Assembly: GCA_021432605.1 (NCBI GenBank)
Contig: MU271146.1
Location: 2,170,001-2,234,000, forward strand
Origin: Coniochaeta sp. PMI_546
Lineage: Eukaryota > Ascomycota > Sordariomycetes > Coniochaetales > Coniochaetaceae
Length of the DNA stretch: 64,000 nt
Direction: 5' to 3'
In this document: piece by piece, positions 31,237-42,106 of the stretch
Position numbering within the stretch: position 1 is the first letter of the stretch
How the letters are laid out: the number at the start of each line of letters is the position of its first letter
Notes under the pieces: model-generated
Seen by the model: the letters and a program-made list of their open reading frames with translations, nothing else
Database searches by the model: none
Told to the model about the DNA's origin: nothing
Position numbers and translations under genes: made by a program

Positions 31237-32985
31237 TCATGACCTCCTCCCCCCCGACCGTCCACTCCCACTCCGATTCCTCCCCTCAACCACCCCACTC
31301 CCGCTCCTCTGCCTCGCATCGGCCCCCATGCGCACAGCATCGCTATAGCTCGGAATGGGCGGACTGTTCTCCCCCCTCCTCCTCCTCCCGCCCTGCGGCA
31401 CCGTCGCCCCCCGGCTCCTAGACACGTGGTGTATGAGCGGCCTGTCCTCCTCCCCGGAACTATCCCCCCTCTCGCCCTCCTCGCTCTCGTCCGAAGTCTC
31501 GGGGCTCGTGTATTCCGGCGGCGGCGGGTGGTGGTGGTGCTGCTGCTGCTGGGCACCGTCCCCGTGGTGGTGCTGCACCCCCAGCCCCACGACATGGTGA
31601 GCGGGAAGCACCGCCGGTCCGGGGGGTACTGAGGGGCTAGCCGGCCCCGCCGCCGAGCTCTCCCCGCCCTCGTCCGTCGGCACCAGCTGCGCCAGGCTGA
31701 TGTCTGTGGGACTCCTCACCGGCCCGGGACTAGTGGGCGGCAGCACCCTGAAGTTTCCGGACCGACTCCGCCCGTGCGCGGACTGCTGCTGCTGCTGCTG
31801 CAGGCCCTGCTGCCCCGCCCTGCTGTAGACGTGCACGCTCTGGCTGTGCCCGTGGCCCCTGACCGCGGGCCCTCCCGAGTTGTTCGTGTCCTCCACCTTG
31901 GCCCTCCCCGTCTCGAGCAGTATGCTCCCCTGCTCGGAGCCGTAGGGCGGCGGCGGCGCCAGGCTGCCAGTGACCGGAGCCAGCCCCCATTTCTTGACGT
32001 TGGCCTCGATGAAGACGAAGCCGGCCTTGCCGAAGTTGACGTGCACCACGCACGGCCCGTTGGCGCCGACGGCGGGGAAGAAGTTTTGGTTCTTGAGCCC
32101 GTGGACGACGTCTTCCAGCTTCTTGCCGTTGCGGGTGAAGAAGATTGTGCCTGTGCGCGGCCGGTAGCCGACGCCGATCACGTCGCCTTGGACGTAGGCT
32201 GGTCCGTAGGGGGTGGGCGTGAAGGGTTGGTTGTAGCGGCGCACGCCTGAGGAGAGGTAGGCTGCGCTGTATTTGTGGTAGCCTACGGACACCAGGATGT
32301 TAGAATCGCTTGTTCACACACAGAGAGAGAGTGAGATAGAGAAAGTGAGCGAGAGGGAGACAAACCCGGTAACCTAAACAACGGATAAGGCTTGGTGGCC
32401 ATGCCTATGCTGATGAGAGTGTTTTCGGGCTTGTCGTAGATCTTGGCTTCCCAGTAATATACTTCGTTTTGTTTCGGGACGGGGAGGTTGGACAGGACGG
32501 AGCACTCGGAGTCGAAGAACTCGATCTCGGTGCGGGCTTCGACGAAGCAGTTGGCTATCTCCAGCTCGGGCTCGAATTCCCACGCCGAGACGCCCTTTTC
32601 TTGGATGGCTAGATACTGCGAGAGGGATATGTCGGTTTGTAATGACTCTGGTGGGTTGGCTGATATGAATGCTATGGCAGGTGTTAGCAAGACATCATCG
32701 AGATGTACGAGTAGCAAGAAGCATACCTTTTGCTCTCAAGTATTCCGTCCTCGACATCTCGTCCATCGACTCGAGGGCCTCGGCCTCCTCGCGCGCAAAG
32801 GCCTGCTCATCGTCATACTCGCCGGGCCGGCCGATGCGGTCTAGCAGGATGCGCCCCGACTGCGTGTATCTGAAGAAGTATATGCCGAGGAAGATGAGGG
32901 CGAGCAGCAGCGCGGAGCCAAAGGACGATAAGAGGCCGATGACCACGCCATTTAAGGCGTTATTGCCCCCGTCTTGCGGTGCCAT
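31237..32985 (-). CDS. SSH4: Ssh4/Ear1-like endosomal SPRY-domain ubiquitin-ligase adaptor
   Basis: Three exons (32727-32985, 32366-32671, 31237-32282) give 536 residues. A short lumenal N-terminus and one transmembrane helix (VVIGLLSSFGSALLLALIFL) precede a juxtamembrane segment. The SPRY domain at about 120-290 contains ISIGMATKPYPLFRLPG, then YHKYSAAYLSSGVRRY and GDVIGVGYRPRTGTIFFTRN. A disordered tail follows with two PPxY motifs, PPPY (in APPPPYGSEQ) and PPEY (in HPPPPEYTSPE), and a short Gln run encoded by CAG repeats. In yeast, Ssh4 and Ear1 bring Rsp5 to endosomal and vacuolar membrane cargo through such PPxY motifs; the same role is inferred here. The second intron is CT/GA-rich. The frame is open 41 codons upstream of the ATG, but the helix is normally close to the start. 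Confidence 0.9.
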
Positions 32986-34996
32986 GATTTCTGCGAAGCG
33001 AATGCTATCGGTTCGTCGTGGGCTTTGCTGCGTTGTTTTGGGTCGTTGAAGAGCCCGGCGTGGCGTCACCGCAGAGCGGCAAGCATCAGGTTGGCTTATC
33101 GATCGCACGAGCGTGCCTAGAGATATGATCTAATTGAATTATAATCGCTGTATCGTGGGTGAATGCTCTGACAGGACTTTGCTTCGGGAGAGACCGGTGC
33201 AGTTCCCGTCTGATGTACGATTAGAGTGACTGGTGGTTTTGTCGGATACGCAAAGTGTGGTCGGAGGGAGGATGATGTCGGATGCAGAGGCGGGTGGATG
33301 TCGGTGTCGTCGCTAAGGGTGGCGTGGACTTTGGGATTTGAGACTTGGGACTTGGGACTTGGGACTTGGCGGGCACAACTCGGAAGTGACTTCTTGTTGG
33401 TCGCCGGTCTCAGCTGGGGCTTGGGTGCTGTTTTGGGCGGATAAGCCAAGTGTGTCTCAAAGCGGAGATAAGCACCTGGAAACAGAACTGAACACGGAAA
33501 AGGGCCAGCATACGCAATTGTCTCTGAGAGAAGGGCAGGGAAGAAAAAGAAGGGTTGACGGATGCACCAGGTATTAGGTTGAAGAAGAATGGAAGAAGGA
33601 AAAACATCAGTACACATAGAAAACGGCATGCATGAGAAAACCTTCTACACGTACTAGATCCATCCATCTGCTGGTTTCGATGTTTGGGCGTCCCTGGGCG
33701 TCCTCGACGAGCGTGTGATTGATTCTGGCGGTACGATGTACCGTATCAGCAGCATGAGCCATCAGTCAGCCGACAAGGTGACTTTGGGATATGTTAGTGC
33801 AATTGCCTGCAGCCCATAGTATCCACTATCCGGCGGCGGGGCCGTTCAGGTACCGGATGGGATGCAGGATGACGCTTGCGACGACAGTTGGAGATCATCG
33901 TCAAGGCGAGGGGGTCCACAGTTTCCATGCCATTTGTCACTTGTCACTGCATCTGGTATTCTGGTTGCCTTCGTCAGGCTTCTCCAACTGTCCCCAGACT
34001 CACTGCACTCTACCTTACCGCAAGTATATGTGTAGCAACCTGGAAGCTCCTAGAATTGTTATTGCTCGCTTCCGGTGCAGCGTCATCCTACGGTTCATCA
34101 CTGTTTGCTTCAATTCAATTTTCCATACATCTGTGTATCTGCACTGCGCGGACTAGCATGTTCCGTTGCATCAAGATCCCTAGCATTATTGGTGATAGCA
34201 TGAACACTCTCATGACAACCCTGAGGGCGACAAGATGCCGGGGCTATCGAGGGCCCCAAACAATAAGCAAAGCCTTGTTTCATGAGCCGCAACGGTTTCA
34301 CCGCTGTCCGCAGCCATCATCATTTAGGGAGTCCTCAAGGTGCAGCTCTCCTTAAGACAAGCGCTGTCAATACTACCCAACTCCTACAGCAGCACTTAAT
34401 TGACCCTGCATACCGGCTCGAATCCCGTGGATTGCACACGTGGAAGTACGAGCACGAGATCAGATGACAGACAGCGCTGCTGAGCAACTCACGACGGACT
34501 GTCTCACCCCTTGGAACTATTTGCGCCTGGTTGAGTCCATCATCAAGGGATGCGTACAACGCAAGGGCTCAATACTGACGATTGTAGAAGTCCAAAGGTA
34601 GGGATGTTGAGATGCATTGGCAGTCCTGTCTAGAAAAGTCACTTTTGGACTTATGGTCGGATTTCCCCTCAGGACTACACACAAACTCTTTCCGTCTTCG
34701 TTCATTTAGTCCTTCTTTCCTCTCCTCCTTCCTGTAAAGATCACAATGTAATAGCTGTATGCCAGCTACAAGCCGCAGACTCACAAGCGTTCTTAAAGCT
34801 TCAGGTTCATTCTAGAGTGATTCGTACCGTACATACATAGTTATGAGAGACAGTAACTCGAAACAAAAACGCCAGCAATGTCCTTCTCCCGTAGCATGGC
34901 TCGTCATATCACAGCCCGCTACCCAGCAGCCATCCTGATGAACTCAAAACACATGCACAAACCGTCATCTCATCCTTCTAATCTCCGTCATGACCC
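32986..34996. other. intergenic, 2.0 kb; 7-base tandem repeat
   Basis: Promoter region of the SSH4-like gene and downstream region of the next minus gene. Includes four tandem copies of GACTTGG at 33342-33369. Frames up to 170 codons (33117-33629, minus) look like translated promoter sequence. No RNA gene seen. Confidence 0.55.
33342..33369. repeat. four tandem copies of a 7-base unit
   Basis: GACTTGG is repeated four times without interruption, about 360 bases upstream of the SSH4-like start. A slightly altered copy precedes it. Confidence 0.9.
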
Positions 34997-36346
34997 TCAA
35001 CCATCGCGATTCCGCCGATACCCAGCTCCCTGCCGGCGCTTGCGCTTCTCCTCCTGGTACGCAAAGTCGCTCGTCGACGTGCCACTAACACTGCTCGCCG
35101 CCGCGCTCGGGATCGGGATATGCACCGAGTGCTGGTAGACCTTGGTGCCCGCCTCGCTCGAGCCAACATCGCTCTCCGCCCAGCTGCCCGGCACCCTCGA
35201 CTCGACCTCGTCCCGCGCGGCCCTGTGCCGGCTCCTGCTCCGACCACTCCGTCCGCTCCGATCAGAAGCCTCCTCGATCGTCCTCAGCGCAGCAGGAGAA
35301 TCATCCCCTTGCTTATAGCTGAAATCCCTCCTCGCCTCGCGACTCCCCCCCTCACCAGCCCTCGCAGCCCGGCCTTTCTCCTGCAACTTCCTCGCCTCGG
35401 CCCTCAGCCTCTCCTTCTCCCTATCCTCCGCCTTCTCAGCCGTAGAATACACCTTCCTGATGCCCCCGCTCTTCTTCGTCGGCGTACTGGTAGGCGTCCG
35501 CTCCCGGTTCTGCATCAGCTCAGACGTGACCTCGCCCCCGTAGCCATGGCCAGACTGGCTCTGGCTCATGGTAGAATGGCTCGGGTTCGTGCTCCCGTCC
35601 CACTCGCTCGCCTCGCTCTCCTTATTCAGCCCGCCGACCCTGGCCGGCTTCTCGTGCCGGTAGTTGCGCAGCTGCGCCTCGGCCTCGGCCTCCGCCTCCT
35701 CGTCGATCAGCAGCCCGTCCTCGCCCACCTTGCGCTTCCCTGCCTTGCGGCGGCGGTACTCCTCCTTCTCGCGCGCCTTCTCCTCCCTCCGCCTCTCCTT
35801 CTCCCTCTCCCTCTGCTCCTTCTTCTTCCGCCTCTTCTCCCGGGCGCCGATGTCGCTCACCCCCGCCGTGATACCCGTCATGGCCGTGCTCTCCGTCATG
35901 GCCGTCACGACCGTGGGCGTCGCCTCGCTGGACCCGTCGTCGACGTCCTTGTAGACGCTCCCCCCGCCTAGCTGGGTGGACTCGGTGGCGCCGCTCAGCA
36001 GGGTGCCGTTGGGGCCGCGCCGCCGCAGGACGGTGGTCTTGTAGTCGTCCCAGTCGTTCTCCTTGAAGACGAAGCCGCCGTTCTTGGCCCAGAAGAAGAA
36101 CCAGATGCCGAGGACCACGAAGGCGACGCCGATCAGGCCGAAGAGCGCGAAGACGGCGTTGTTGTTGATCTGCTGCGGCGCGATGACGCCGCCCGGCACC
36201 GAGCCGGCGGGGGCGTCGGCGCGGCCGGAGAGCTTGGTGGTTTCTGTCAGGATGGAATTGGCGGCTAGCGGACCGAGGGCGGAGAGGATGGAGTCCGCTG
36301 TGGCGGTGGTGCGGACACGGAGGGTGGTGAGAATGGCGGGTGCCAT
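34997..36346 (-). CDS. single-pass membrane protein with long charged cytosolic tail
   Basis: An intronless 449-residue frame. The N-terminal 60 residues are Thr/Ala/Ser-rich, with no clear cleavable signal. One transmembrane helix, VFALFGLIGVAFVVLGIWFF, lies at about residues 65-85 and is followed at once by FWAKNGGFVFKENDWDDYK, a conserved-looking juxtamembrane block. The rest is hydrophilic: a Lys/Arg/Glu helix (EKRRKKKEQREREKERRREE), Ser/Thr-rich stretches and a second charged helix (AEKAEDREKERLRAEARKL), ending in Arg-rich sequence. I have seen this layout in unnamed ascomycete proteins but know of no function. It may be a plasma-membrane or ER protein. The long frames on the opposite strand are shadows of its strongly biased third codon positions. 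Confidence 0.8.
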   Translation of the reverse strand: MAPAILTTLRVRTTATADSILSALGPLAANSILTETTKLSGRADAPAGSVPGGVIAPQQINNNAVFALFGLIGVAFVVLGIWFFFWAKNGGFVFKENDWDDYKTTVLRRRGPNGTLLSGATESTQLGGGSVYKDVDDGSSEATPTVVTAMTESTAMTGITAGVSDIGAREKRRKKKEQREREKERRREEKAREKEEYRRRKAGKRKVGEDGLLIDEEAEAEAEAQLRNYRHEKPARVGGLNKESEASEWDGSTNPSHSTMSQSQSGHGYGGEVTSELMQNRERTPTSTPTKKSGGIRKVYSTAEKAEDREKERLRAEARKLQEKGRAARAGEGGSREARRDFSYKQGDDSPAALRTIEEASDRSGRSGRSRSRHRAARDEVESRVPGSWAESDVGSSEAGTKVYQHSVHIPIPSAAASSVSGTSTSDFAYQEEKRKRRQGAGYRRNRDG

Positions 36347-37088
36347 ATTGGTGGTGGATTAGGTGATGGGTGGAATGTGTGTCGCGGGTAGGTAATGGGT
36401 TGGAATGCTCCGGGTGGACTGGCTGGTCTTGCTGGCGAGCCAGCCAAGTGATGGTGAGGAGGAGACAATCAGAATGCAGTGGTCTTTGTTGACTTCAATG
36501 CCTGAAGTTGTGGATGTGCTCGTCGATGGAGTTTTGGCGTTAGTTGTAACGTCTATGAGATGTGGTTATGATGCACGATGTTGGAGAGTTGTGAGACAGG
36601 ATGCAGACTCATAGTCGGTTTGTTTTGTGTTGTCACGGAAACGGGTGGCTGGATGTGACCCTTGTCCAAAGAGGTTGGTGGAGTGCAGGCAGCAAGTACT
36701 TCACCAAAGCCTATAGACGTAGCTGGTGTAGCGATGAACCGCTGGAATTTGGTCGGTTCATGTCGCAATTATGTTTTCAGAGGATGCATTTACATGACAT
36801 GTTGATACACATGTGTGTTCTTCAATTTCCTACAAAAGTCAAGTCAATCAGCAGAAAAGACGGATGACGTATGTAAACAAAAGAGTACGGTGGCCAGGCA
36901 ACTTGCGATAAGCCTATCAGAGAGCAGTGTAACCTCAAACGGAAGGCACTCCGCAGTCACCATCGCTCCTGCTAATGAGCCGCAGAATGGAGTGCACCAC
37001 ACCACAATTACCACAATTTCAACCGTATCACCTGCCTCTACTCTCTCCGGGCTGATTGACTTGACTAAGGTACCAGGTGGCTTACAGA
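36347..37088. other. divergent promoter region
   Basis: Lies between two genes pointing away from each other. No other coding or repeat signal seen. Confidence 0.6.
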
Positions 37089-37751
37089 ATGGATACTTTC
37101 TGGTGGATTGTCCTAGCATTCATTGCTTATTTTATTATATGGCCTGTACGTTGTCTCTCAGCCGCCCAAAGGCTTATTCTATCATCTATACCTATGCTGT
37201 CCAAATGTCATACGTTTCCATGCCATCAATTGTAGCACATGCTCATCCACCCTGAGCTACACAACTCTTGTCTTGACCAAAACTAAATATGACCTGTCGC
37301 ATACTGACAAGCTCAATAGATACTGTCCGCGGATCGCTCCCCCATCCCCGAGACATCAGGCAACGTCCACAAGATAACATCAGCCGCCGAATTTGATGCT
37401 CTCGCATCTTCCACCACCCACGTGGTAGTAGACTTCTACGCGGACTGGTGTCCGCCCTGCCGTGCCATCGCTCCGATCTTCTCCAAGTTGGCCGACCAGC
37501 ACGCTTCACAGGGCCGTCTCGCGTTCGCCAAGGTCAACGTCGACCACGTCAAGGACATCGCCACCCGGTTCAACATCTCTGCCATGCCAACTTTCCTGTT
37601 TATCCAGAATGGTGTGCCGAAGGGAGTGGCTGTTGAAGGGCTCAAAGGTCGTCAGTCTGTTGGCTTTACTGGTGATGGGTTGGTTGACAGGGTGCGCGGC
37701 GCGGACAAGGTTGCACTTGAAACTGTTGTTCAGGCTTTGGCTGGTAAATGA
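37089..37751 (+). CDS. membrane-anchored thioredoxin with a CPPC active site
   Basis: Two exons (37089-37145 and 37320-37751; donor GTACGT, acceptor CAATAG) give 162 residues. Exon 1 is almost entirely a transmembrane anchor (MDTFWWIVLAFIAYFIIWP). Exon 2 starts ILSADRSPIPETSG and carries a complete thioredoxin fold: VVVDFYADWCPPCRAIAP with Cys63 and Cys66, VNVDHVKDIATRFNI, and the cis-proline loop SAMPTFLFIQNG. A C-terminal helix ends ALETVVQALAGK. The usual thioredoxin motif is WCGPC; Pro in the second variable position occurs in some fungal and plant relatives and should shift the redox potential. Residues near 120-140 (LKGRQSVGFTGDGLVDRV) are longer than in classic thioredoxin. The anchor suggests an ER or other membrane location, with the domain's side not determined. 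Exon 1 is inferred from frame and splice sites. Confidence 0.82.
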
Positions 37752-39134
37752 GGGTATCTAGCTGACGATCATGTGGAGTCTGGAGATGGGATGAGTGATC
37801 ACAGACCGAGAGTCAGAAGGCAGCGCGCAGTTAGTGTCCCAGAATATTTCCTTGGGCGTTTCTTCACCTCCTCTCATGTTCCTTCACAATTTGTTCAAGG
37901 GAACACATGATAGCTTAACGACAGTGCCTCGAAACCGCGGGTCCTTCGCAAGGATACAAAGAACGATATACTTGCAATGTGATAAGTATGATGAAAGAAA
38001 GCACGATATTGAACTTATGCCCCGACAGGCCAACGCTCAATGGTAGTTCCACTTAGCCGCTTCTTCGTCCATCGTCATATCGCCCTGTCGTAGTGAGGCA
38101 GTGCAACGAGAAATGCATGAGACGGCCACGAGAAAAGTATGTCAGCATTTCTGTAAGAGAGCTTCTACCGCCGCATTGGTTATGTCGATGTCTAGACGCT
38201 TTATATCGTTCATCACATCTGTGTTTCCTGACGCATACTATCTCCAAGTCTCATAACGGGTACAATCATTCCGGCTTTGCTTTACTTGTTTCAGCTCCAC
38301 GTCAGTCGACACATGAGCCCCGACCTATTCGCAGTTCGCTGACGACTCATTCTCTAGAGTACGTCACCTAGCTAGGCAAGCTCTGAACCGGCGAAGAATA
38401 CCATGACATGCTCATATGGGAGATTTCGGCCGCTGAATACGCGAGTGACGAAGTTCTGGAAGAGGGTAGTCCCATGCCAGGTTGCATCCCTATCAATCGC
38501 TCTGCGTCCCGTCGAGCCTTCAAGTGCTCACCCTCCCGCATCTCAGCCAGGCATACCCCTTTGTTCACAATGCGAACCCGCTCCCACCCGGCAGGCCCGA
38601 TGCGCCCGATAGAATCTGACACCTACATGTACCGATACGTGCCGACTCGCTTTGTAGTCAGCCATAATACGAAGGAATCTTCAGCAGTGTCTGGTGGGTG
38701 TGGAGCAAGATATCTTCCGTCCAGTCCTCACCAGTGTAACACAAAGGGATAGTCTGCTCCGCACATTTGGAAGATATCATGAGGACCGCACATCACGACA
38801 GTAAGCTGACGTTACACAGCGCATGATGGTCTTTTGCGCTTCCGAATTTGCGATACATGATTATTATTGTGTTGTCTCTGCAAACAGTCCGCACCCTCTG
38901 AGGAATCCAGATTAGCCTCCCATTGCTCACCCTGAAGCGACCACCCTAAACCGTGATATCACATGCAATGGACAGTCTGAAAACCTTCCCTGAAGCAATG
39001 CTAACTCCAACCCCATCAACCATGAAAATGCTGCAGTCCAAAGGTCCAAACCCGTATACTCCGTTAAGACCTGATATGCACCAATATGCACCAAAATGGC
39101 ACCCGGGAAAAATGAAAATACAACGAAGCAGTGA
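37752..39134. other. convergent intergenic region, 1.4 kb
   Basis: Holds the 3' ends of the thioredoxin gene and the next minus gene. Overlapping frames at 38368-38622 (minus, no ATG start) and 38408-38752 (plus) look somewhat protein-like but have no partner exons; not called. Confidence 0.5.
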
Positions 39135-39953
39135 TTAGACAATCTCCTGCACAGGAAGCACAAACCTAACCCTCTTCTTCGGCTTCGCAGCCGGGATATC
39201 AATCGCCTGCGTCTGGCCCTCACTCACGGCGCTGTCTCCCATCTCGCTATTGACCATGTCCTCCTCCGTCTCCTCCTCGATCGACCAGACGTCAGGGCTG
39301 GGCTCCCGCCAGGCATGGGGAGAAAGCCGACCAGACCAGCTCCTGGTCCTGCCCCTCGTGTCCAGAGCGCCAAGCGGCCGTGGACCGGGACGGTGTGATA
39401 GTCTGCCGCGGCCAGAGGACGGCGGACCGCCATGCATGGGCGTAGGCGAGAGCAGAGTGGCGGCGGACGTACCCTTCCCTCTGTCCTTACGTGCCTTGCT
39501 ACGGGCGCTGGCAAAGTCTTTCAGGGTGAAGGGGAGGTTGTAGGGTGGGGTGACCGGGCTCGAGCCGAGGCGAAGGTAAGCCTCCCTGTCATCCTCCGGC
39601 GTGGGAGCCATGTCCAAGTCCGGCTCGGGCGAGTGCGACCCGAAGGACCTGGGCGGAGTAGGCGGCCGGAGCGGGAAGCCTGTAAGGCCGCCGTCCAGGC
39701 TGGATGGACTGACGCTGCGGACGATGGGGCCTCGCCGCTTGGTGTTCTCAATGCCGGCGTCATAGTCCATGTCCATGTCGAGGTCGTCATCCTGTGATGA
39801 GGGTGCCGGAGTGAGGAAGTAGTTGAAGGGATCGTCATCGATGAATGACAGATCGAGGTCATCGATCTCCGCATCGTCCGGCTCAATGCTGGGATGGAGA
39901 CGCATCTGAGTCGGCGGCCAAGAGTCCCGTCTTGTAGGAGGCCGGGAAGACAT
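39135..39953 (-). CDS. disordered acidic/Pro-Ser-rich protein ending in an RVxF-like motif
   Basis: An intronless 272-residue frame starting MSSRPPTRRDSWPPTQMRLH. An acidic segment (DDLDLSFIDDDPFNYF, DDDLDMDMDYDAG) is followed by Ser/Pro/Thr-rich stretches with several SP and TP sites, a Gly/Arg-rich part, another acidic patch (SIEEETEEDMVNSEMGD) and the C-terminus KPKKRVRFVLPVQEIV. KRVRF fits the consensus of the motif by which regulatory subunits dock on protein phosphatase 1. No folded domain is visible and I recognise no family. A nuclear or cytosolic regulatory protein is likely; the PP1 link is an inference from the motif alone. KPKKRVR could also act as a nuclear localisation signal. 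Confidence 0.78.
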   Translation of the reverse strand: MSSRPPTRRDSWPPTQMRLHPSIEPDDAEIDDLDLSFIDDDPFNYFLTPAPSSQDDDLDMDMDYDAGIENTKRRGPIVRSVSPSSLDGGLTGFPLRPPTPPRSFGSHSPEPDLDMAPTPEDDREAYLRLGSSPVTPPYNLPFTLKDFASARSKARKDRGKGTSAATLLSPTPMHGGPPSSGRGRLSHRPGPRPLGALDTRGRTRSWSGRLSPHAWREPSPDVWSIEEETEEDMVNSEMGDSAVSEGQTQAIDIPAAKPKKRVRFVLPVQEIV

Positions 39954-42106
39954 CTTGGTATGCTGTGAAGGAAATCTCTTGAATGCTTAACCCATGTATG
40001 GGGTGCTAGGGCTCGACTAATATGGAGCTTGCCAGTTCAGCTTGACCGAGGGTCGAAGGAGACGATAGTCTTGGTATTAAAGAAATAAGACAGTAGATCC
40101 GCTTGATAGCGAAACGAAGGACCAGCCGGCGTGACCGACTCAGCGCTGTATAAGCTTTCTTGATATAGGAGAACCCACAGACTGTCGCGTTCCTCCACAG
40201 ATCACACTCTGTGCAACGTGATGAATGCAAGCAACTGTCGAAAGGGGATGCCGAGAGCATTTTATGCGGGCTGAGATATGGAAGGGACGAGTAAAACCGG
40301 GCAAGAGCCCGGAGAGCGATGGCTGGCGCGTCTATCACCTTACCATACACAAGTCACTCGGTGAATATCCGGCCGGGAACGAACTGAGAAGGTTGCCTTG
40401 TGAGTGGAAGATGGTGGTCACCCTCTTCCCCCATTTCAGCTTGTTGGAGGCTCACATCGCGGGGCGGAATCCAATCAGCACACGCCTCACGCACGGGATC
40501 CAATGAATCATCCCAAAAGCTCCGCTGCCTTAGCTGCGCCCATTTACTTGGAAGGTCAGAGACAGATTGGGAATGGAAATCAAGGACGAATCTGGCATCA
40601 CGATTATCGTGGAGGGTGGTAAGATGCACGTGATTAGCAGAAGATCTCGAAAGGGCGGAGATAATGCCCAGAAAAGCTGGACATGTGCAGTGTCATGGTA
40701 ATCGAGAAGGGAAGTGATGTCGTGAGTACGGCAAGTAGATCGGATTTAGCTGCAGCTTTTCTGCAGCGCTAGGCCGAAGGGTTCAGCGATCCAGCAAGAT
40801 TGACCGCCTATCTCGCTTGTGACAGGCTACGAGAAGCAACGGATGGCTCACTAAGCTGAGACATGAGGCATCCACCAAAGTGTCACCCACTCGGGTATCT
40901 GTCATATATTGTCTTTGCCTTCTGTGGCATCTGACCGTCATGAATATGCGAACCACACCCCCGAGAAGGAGTCTACGACGCGTAGAGTCCTAGCCACCTT
41001 CTTGCCGAATGAGCCGGGATGCATCTTGCATTCTTACCACTCGCACACTTGTCTTAGGATGCGAACTCATGGTCAAGTTTTCGAAGTCAGCACCACCGCG
41101 CTCTGCGTACTGGCGCCGTCTTTCCCGGACAAGTATCGGTCACGAAAGCGGACATAGGTACACGCATTGTGTCTTTCTGCGCTCAAAGTAATTAGGGGAC
41201 TACTGGAGTATTCGACCGGCTGACGAGTTGTGAAGTAGATGGATTTGGTAATTCGGGGGCAATGCATTAGGCCAGGGGGTAAGAACCTGGAAATGCAGAA
41301 GAGTCATTCGCTGTGTCTGAGCCTCAAGAAGCAGGAACGAGAGACTGCATGCTTGAAGGGCATGGGATCAACATGCGGCAGCGAACCTGCTTTCAGCCAT
41401 CTCAGCAAGGAAAGCCGGCAGATATTCAAGGTTCTTCGGCGGGTAGGGCGCGGATTGAGCCCTTGACGACAGATTGACGATGCGATGACACATCTCGGCT
41501 ATCTCGTCTATGCTGGCAATTGGTGAAAATTCACCTTGGTACGCTCGGTGTAAAGAGATTTGCCACGAATTCGAAGTCCGCCTGGCAACGACAGGAACTG
41601 TGACTCGACGACAAGGCGGGAAATCAAGTTGGATCGAGTGGGAGGAGAATATCACAGTAAAAGCCTGGCAGCTGGAGGCTTTGCTCCGCTAGAAGGCAGC
41701 TGCCCAGAACAGGTGGGGTCTCGGCCCGTGCGACTCGGCTCGTGCCTCGAGATCCACGTGACTTTTAAATTACTGGTAGCGACAAGTGACTCGGACGCGT
41801 TAGATAGTACTCCAACTTCTCACGCGTCAAGTTTATGTGTCAGATACACAACTAGGTTCGATACACTTCACTCGAAAATCCTCACTTGGTTCAAAACCCG
41901 TGAGCAAGGCAGAACCATTTACATTCCATTTCTTCATCTCTCTTCTGAACACGGTGTATGTAGGAGCAAAGGACGGCTTTCTCGACTTGTCCACGGTATA
42001 TCTGCTGAGACTCGAACTGTCCAAGTCTTGAATTATCTGTCTTGAATTATGGAGTGAGATCGAGACTCAAGGTACGCCCTGGTCCTCTGCGGAAACAGCG
42101 TCAAAC
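39954..42106. other. divergent intergenic region, 2.15 kb; no gene seen
   Basis: Frames up to 160 codons overlap on both strands, none with family features. Promoters of the two flanking genes should lie at its ends. No repeat recognised. Confidence 0.55.

Noticed and set aside
34405-34425. tRNA B-box-like GGCTCGAATCC
   Set aside because: T-arm stem does not pair and no acceptor or D-arm is found at the right distance.
35120-35971. 283-codon plus frame opposite the charged membrane protein
   Set aside because: Shadow of a strongly biased gene; Arg/Leu/Pro composition and no family features.
38368-38752. Overlapping minus and plus frames downstream of thioredoxin
   Set aside because: The minus frame has no ATG at its start (TAG precedes it), and neither frame has partner exons.
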